DNA from: Syntrophomonadaceae bacterium
GTDB lineage: Bacteria; Bacillota; Syntrophomonadia; Syntrophomonadales; Syntrophothermaceae
Direction of reading: 5' to 3'
Assembly (NCBI GenBank): GCA_029907055.1
Contig: JARYMO010000099.1
Span: 1-5,989 of the forward strand
Length of the DNA stretch: 5,989 bases
The first letter of the stretch is position 1, and each line of letters opens with the position of its first letter. Made by a program: the position numbers and the translations under genes. A model generated the notes under the pieces. That model had not been told where the DNA came from. It saw only the letters and a program-made list of their open reading frames with translations, and ran no database searches. Below are positions 5,552 through 5,989 of the stretch, in pieces.

Positions 5552-5989
5552 TTGAGTCTCGGGGGAGCTGGCCCGGTCCTCGACGGAGGCGGGCCATGGT
5601 TGCTGCTCCTGGGCGTGATACTCTGCCTTCCTTGTGTGGTGGCGGATCTCCGCGCCCGGATTATTCCCAATCGCCTCACCCTGGGAGGCCTGTCGGTGGC
5701 CCTGCTGTCTGCTGCCGCCAGTGGTCCCGCGGTGCTTGCTGACTCCGTGCTGGGGGCGCTAGTCACAGGAGGGGTCCTGCTCCTCGCCGCGATGACAGTG
5801 AAGGGCGGCGTGGGCGGGGGGGATATCAAGATGGGCGCCATGATAGGAGCGCTGCTGGGTTTCCCGGCCTGCCTACCGGCCCTGGGACTGGCGTGCGCGT
5901 CTGGAGCGGTGGTGGGAACGGTGTTGCAGGGCCTGGGGGTGTTGCCGCGCCCAGGGTTCATACCCTTCGCCCCCTTTCTGGCCCTGGGC
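5552..5989 (+). CDS. pilD: Prepilin peptidase (A24 family), single-domain, 3'-truncated
   Basis: Membrane aspartyl protease that removes the leader of type IV prepilins. The frame from TTG 5552 is open to the window end (146 codons). Seen: an N-terminal hydrophobic helix (about 16-31, PWLLLLGVILCLPCVV), the first catalytic motif ADLRARIIPNRLT with Asp32, a second hydrophobic stretch (about 49-57), then KGGVGGGDIKMGAMIGALLG with the GxGD-type Asp91, followed by further hydrophobic segments. Both catalytic aspartates of family A24 are present. The N-terminal N-methyltransferase domain with its CxxC pairs, found in classical PilD, is absent, and no such motif lies upstream in this frame. This is the short form (TadV/CpaA-like architecture). 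Whether it methylates the mature pilin is therefore doubtful. It starts 110 bases after the pilin stop and belongs to the same run of genes. The symbol is by role; the remaining C-terminus, probably short, is outside the window. Confidence 0.88.
   Translation, partial: MSLGGAGPVLDGGGPWLLLLGVILCLPCVVADLRARIIPNRLTLGGLSVALLSAAASGPAVLADSVLGALVTGGVLLLAAMTVKGGVGGGDIKMGAMIGALLGFPACLPALGLACASGAVVGTVLQGLGVLPRPGFIPFAPFLALG

Overview
This is a GC-rich window (roughly two thirds G+C by eye). It carries one forward-strand block of housekeeping and type IV pilus (T4P) genes. Strong AGGAGG-type ribosome sites, frequent GTG/TTG starts, an aro gene directly upstream of a pil cluster and a short Cys-containing pilin together suggest a GC-rich Bacillota (Clostridia, Symbiobacteria or a similar lineage). 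That assignment is inference; nothing here names a species.

Layout. Positions 1-912 hold the C-terminal five sixths of 3-dehydroquinate synthase (aroB), cut by the window start. A short, unusually AT-rich gap (913-985) holds a likely extended -10 promoter. Then come pilB (986-2551, extension ATPase), pilT (2548-3660, retraction ATPase) and pilC (3626-4834, inner-membrane platform). These three overlap one another, as in a translationally coupled operon. The 220 bases after pilC contain a possible 50-residue Cys-rich reading frame (4849-5001, tentative) and the leader of a prepilin gene (5055-5441). A 110-base gap (5442-5551) that can fold into a three-way junction separates the pilin from a prepilin peptidase (5552 onward, cut by the window end).

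How the genes work together. The peptidase cleaves the pilin leader after Gly18. PilC anchors assembly in the membrane. PilB drives polymerisation and PilT depolymerisation. Alignment proteins (PilM/N/O) and minor pilins would be expected downstream and are not visible.

No mobile element, CRISPR array, tRNA or rRNA is seen. The parts that ordinary gene annotation does not explain are: (a) a sequence with the form of an intrinsic terminator inside the pilB coding region, in a glycine-rich linker that replaces part of the usual N-terminal domain; (b) the nested inverted repeats between pilin and peptidase; (c) the small CxxC frame before the pilin. The genes themselves are a recognisable T4P set; I do not see a wholly new system.
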